Assembly (NCBI GenBank): GCA_016763495.1
Contig: JAESTR010000067.1
Location: 1 to 8,417, forward strand
Reading direction: 5' to 3'
From: Kordiimonadaceae bacterium
Lineage (GTDB): Bacteria; Pseudomonadota; Alphaproteobacteria; Sphingomonadales; Kordiimonadaceae
Length of the DNA stretch: 8,417 nucleotides
The translations under genes were made by a program, and so were the position numbers. The notes beneath the pieces were generated by a model, which saw only the letters and a list, made by a program, of their open reading frames with translations, was not told the origin of the DNA and made no database searches. Shown one piece after another: positions 6,932-8,417 of this stretch. Numbering within the stretch: the first letter of the stretch is position 1; each line of letters begins with the position of its first letter.

Positions 6932-6961
6932 GTTATAAGCATTAAATATAAAATTAGTCAA
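6932..6961 (-). promoter_or_regulatory. Candidate promoter of the ALDH-MDR unit
   Basis: On the minus strand TTGACT (6961-6956) is followed by 18 bases and TATAAC (6937-6932), five of six bases matching the -10 consensus, with TG shortly before it. Transcription would begin near 6925, about 70 bases before the chosen ALDH start. Its -35 directly abuts the -35 of the opposite promoter. Confidence 0.6.
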
Positions 6962-6989
6962 TTGACCTATTTTATATTTAATGCTTATA
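6934..6989. repeat. 56-bp near-perfect palindrome between ALDH and SDR genes
   Basis: The symmetry centre lies between 6961 and 6962. Of 28 opposed base pairs, 26 are complementary; only 6955/6968 and 6956/6967 fail. The outer arms are an uninterrupted 21-bp inverted repeat (6934-6954 with 6969-6989) and the core is GTCAATTGAC. It lies wholly in the divergent intergenic region and contains both promoters, so it is more likely a regulatory element than a terminator. It has no long T-run of terminator type beside it. Confidence 0.92.
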
Positions 6990-6991
6990 TA
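6962..6991 (+). promoter_or_regulatory. Candidate promoter of the SDR gene
   Basis: TTGACC (6962-6967) is followed by 18 bases and TATATA (6986-6991), with TG before the -10. It mirrors the ALDH promoter in the same palindrome, and the two -35 boxes are back to back. Transcription would begin near 6998, leaving a leader of about 57 bases. The two polymerases could not easily occupy both sites together, so the units may compete or respond jointly to one regulator. Confidence 0.55.
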
Positions 6992-7008
6992 TTCCTTTTA
7001 TAGACCAC

Positions 7009-7024
7009 AGCCCCCTTAGGGGCT
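7009..7024. other. Small GC-rich hairpin in the SDR leader
   Basis: AGCCCC (7009-7014) and GGGGCT (7019-7024) form a 6-bp stem with loop CTTA. It is in the predicted 5' leader of the SDR mRNA, about 30 bases before the ATG. It is followed by TTTCC only, so it is a weak terminator at best. It may stabilise the mRNA or influence initiation; no function can be assigned. Confidence 0.4.
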
Positions 7025-7054
7025 TTCCGTGAACGATTTTTAAGGTTGTGAAGA

Positions 7055-7846
7055 ATGCGCATATCAAGTCTCTTTTCCGTTGAGAATAAAAACATCCTTG
7101 TCACGGGGGGCGCTTCTGGCATTGGCAGAATGATTGCAGAAGGCTTTTGTGCAAATGGTGCAAATGTGGTGATTGCCTCGCGCAAGCTTTCTATTTGCGC
7201 GCAAGTCGCTTCGGAAATTAACTCTAAATATCCTCAAGGATTTTGTTCCGCCTTTCAAGCAGATGTGTCTTTAGAAACTGATATTGATGCCCTTGCAGCA
7301 TTCTTACAAACAAAGTTTTCACACTTAGATGTCCTCATCAATAATGCAGGAAAAACATGGGGAGCCCCCTTTAAGAGCTTCCCCAAAAAGGCGTGGGATT
7401 CTATCTTAGCCGTTAACATCACGGCACCCTTCATTCTTACTCAAAAATTAGTACCGCTTTTATCTGTAAATGCCTCTCAAGGAAGTCCCGCACATATTAT
7501 CAATATTGGTTCAGTGGTTGGCTTGAGGCCGGTGGCAAACGATGCTTATTCATACGGGACAAGTAAGGCGGCTATCCATCATCTAACACAAATGCTGGCC
7601 AACGAGCTTGCGCCCTACAACATTACCGTAAACGCTATTGCACCCGGCCCGTTTCCAAGCCGAATGATGGCCCATGCAACAGAAGACGGCGAGACAAAAG
7701 ATGAGCTGATTGCAACAACGCCGTTAAAAAGGCTAGGGCGTGCGGAGGATATATGCGGTGCCGCCTTATACTTAAGCTCTTCAGCAGGGGCTTTTGTTAC
7801 CGGAGCTATCTTATCCGTAGACGGTGGAATAGCTGTCGCTGTTTAG
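7055..7846 (+). CDS. Short-chain dehydrogenase/reductase, RhlG-like
   Basis: 263 residues, classical SDR length. The cofactor loop is TGGASGIG at 17-24, with Arg43 just after the second strand (IASRK), which favours NADPH. NNAG is at 96-99. Catalytic residues are Asn121, Ser153, Tyr167 and Lys171 (YGTSK). The active-site surroundings NNAGKTWGA, IINIGSVVG and IAPGPFPSRM resemble the beta-ketoacyl reductase RhlG of Pseudomonas more than FabG, so a 3-oxoacyl or similar keto substrate is plausible but unproven. The start is supported by AAGG nine bases upstream of the ATG. It is transcribed away from the ALDH gene through the mirrored promoter, and is the last intact gene before the insertion-sequence remnants. 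It probably acts with the ALDH and MDR enzymes on one pathway. Confidence 0.9.
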   Translation: MRISSLFSVENKNILVTGGASGIGRMIAEGFCANGANVVIASRKLSICAQVASEINSKYPQGFCSAFQADVSLETDIDALAAFLQTKFSHLDVLINNAGKTWGAPFKSFPKKAWDSILAVNITAPFILTQKLVPLLSVNASQGSPAHIINIGSVVGLRPVANDAYSYGTSKAAIHHLTQMLANELAPYNITVNAIAPGPFPSRMMAHATEDGETKDELIATTPLKRLGRAEDICGAALYLSSSAGAFVTGAILSVDGGIAVAV

Positions 7847-7951
7847 ACATTTCAGTCGTGTGTGGCCGGTGACCTCCCCCTACCCAGGCTTGTAGGTCTG
7901 ATTTATAAGTGTCTGTATGAGGCCGGCGCAGGGTCTGTTTGTATTATATTT
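7847..7951 (+). other. Spacer with the presumed left end of the IS66-type element
   Basis: The 105 bases lie between the SDR stop and the tnpA remnant. IS66 elements usually have about 100 bases between their left terminal repeat and the first gene, so the left end probably lies here, perhaps near GTGTGGCCGGTGACC (7860-7874). The matching right end is not in the window and no target duplication can be checked. A frame opens with GTG at 7862, but the leader does not look like IS66 protein. Confidence 0.35.
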
Positions 7952-8333
7952 ATGGCAGGCAAACGAGCGCGGGCACAGGACCGCTGGTGCGAGGCATTCA
8001 AGCGGGGTATTGTCGCTGAAGCTGCGGCTTCGGACGCATCAACATCTGAGATAGCGCGGCAGAATGGGCTAAACTCCAACCTGGTTTTTAGCTAGTGGAA
8101 GAAGTATGGTTCGGCGTTCAATCCGAAGAAACTTGCGGGCAAAGAAATCTGTCTGGTGCCGGTTGAGATTAAAGCCGCTCCAGAGAAACCGCCTGTTGAT
8201 AGCGGTCACGACATTCTGTAGATTGATCTACCGTGCGGCGTACGACTAGCGGTACGGCGGAGACAGCAATCCAGCGTTACTTGATCAGGCACTTATTTCT
8301 CTGCGCCCTGACATTCAGAGCACAATCCCATGA
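7952..8333 (+). pseudogene. tnpA: Decayed IS66-family tnpA (accessory protein)
   Basis: From ATG 7952 the frame gives a helix-turn-helix protein (WCEAFKRGIVAEAAA, then STSEIARQNGLNSNLVF) like the first protein of IS66 elements. An amber stop at 8093-8095 breaks it. Beyond it the same frame continues with recognisable family sequence (WKKYGSAF, then ICLVPVEI), meets a second amber at 8219, and resumes with IDLPCGVRLAV. From about 8268 the family-like sequence NPALLDQALISLRPDI is one base out of frame, so a frameshift lies around 8249-8267. That frame ends TGA at 8331-8333, overlapping the next ATG as ATGA, the usual tnpA-tnpB coupling of IS66. The total of about 127 codons equals the family's length. 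Two stops plus one frameshift make it non-functional. Confidence 0.8.
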
Positions 8334-8341
8334 TCCCGGTG
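8330..8341 (+). pseudogene. tnpB: Start of IS66-family tnpB, interrupted after about four codons
   Basis: ATG at 8330 overlaps the tnpA-frame stop as ATGA and begins MIPV, matching the usual MIP[LV] opening of IS66 TnpB proteins. From the fifth codon the resemblance stops: no VWLA...TDMRKG segment follows, and the frame ends at a TAG at 8393. The break coincides with TGTCACTGCC, the proposed end of another element. Confidence 0.5.
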
Positions 8342-8417
8342 TCACTGCCGGATGAATACTCCCCACTTCTGCCATTTGAATATTCCCCAGTTTAGAGCTT
8401 TTGAAAGCCATGATTGA
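8340..8417 (+). mobile_element. Possible left end of an IS21-type element inserted in the IS66 remnant
   Basis: After the TnpB opening MIPV the sequence changes to TGTCACTGCC and then carries a repeat, TGAATACTCCCCA (8353-8365) and TGAATATTCCCCA (8377-8389), identical at 12 of 13 positions and 24 bases apart. IS21-family ends begin with TG and carry several such short internal repeats that bind the transposase. An ATG ATT GA begins at 8410 and could be the first codons of istA, but only seven bases are visible. The boundary is inferred from where tnpB similarity ends; no sequence comparison was possible. Confidence 0.35.

Noticed and set aside
7862..7951. GTG-started 30-residue extension of the IS66 tnpA remnant
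   Set aside because: The extension does not resemble IS66 protein and covers the region expected to hold the element's left end; ATG 7952 begins the recognisable sequence.
1..8417. tRNA, rRNA, CRISPR array or riboswitch
   Set aside because: No cloverleaf-like sequence, conserved rRNA segment, regular spacer-repeat array or recognised aptamer core was seen on either strand.

Overview
The window reads as an accessory catabolic/uptake region of a Gram-negative bacterium. A TonB-dependent outer-membrane receptor shows an outer membrane. The moderate base composition with AT-rich promoters, the receptor style, the FCD-type GntR regulator and the IS66 remnant fit a proteobacterium, most plausibly an alphaproteobacterium. 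This placement is an inference; no rRNA or tRNA gene is present to confirm it.

Layout from left to right. (1) 1-586, minus: N-terminal part of a peptidase C45 / isopenicillin-N-acyltransferase-like Ntn-hydrolase, cut by the window edge. (2) 681-717: rho-independent terminator for the receptor. (3) 736-2922, minus: TonB-dependent receptor with a GTG start, a strong Shine-Dalgarno inside a duplicated leader, and an apparent frameshift at its extreme C-terminus. (4) 2923-3375: regulatory intergenic region with a good minus-strand promoter and two related ATTG-N(2-3)-CAAT inverted repeats. (5) 3376-4257, plus: GntR/FCD regulator with an apparently duplicated winged-helix region. (6) 4258-4419: convergent spacer. 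(7) 4420-5373, minus: zinc-independent MDR oxidoreductase. (8) 5430-6854, minus: aldehyde dehydrogenase, the probable first gene of an operon with the MDR gene. (9) 6932-6991: a 56-bp near-perfect palindrome that holds two mirror-image divergent promoters. (10) 7055-7846, plus: RhlG-like short-chain dehydrogenase. (11) 7952-8333, plus: decayed IS66-type tnpA, followed by the first codons of tnpB, which appear interrupted by what looks like the left end of an IS21-type element running off the window.

Working model (inference): the receptor imports a bulky, possibly N-acylated or peptidic compound, the C45 enzyme cleaves or transfers its acyl/amide group, and the MDR, ALDH and SDR enzymes process the released alcohol/aldehyde/ketone or acyl product. 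The GntR protein probably controls the receptor-acyltransferase unit through the ATTG...CAAT sites. The ALDH-MDR and SDR units are coupled by the symmetric promoter. None of the substrates can be read from sequence. The most noteworthy items are the mirror promoter palindrome, the two-winged-helix regulator with a degraded FCD metal site, the receptor's C-terminal frameshift, and the pairing of a C45 acyltransferase with a dedicated receptor.
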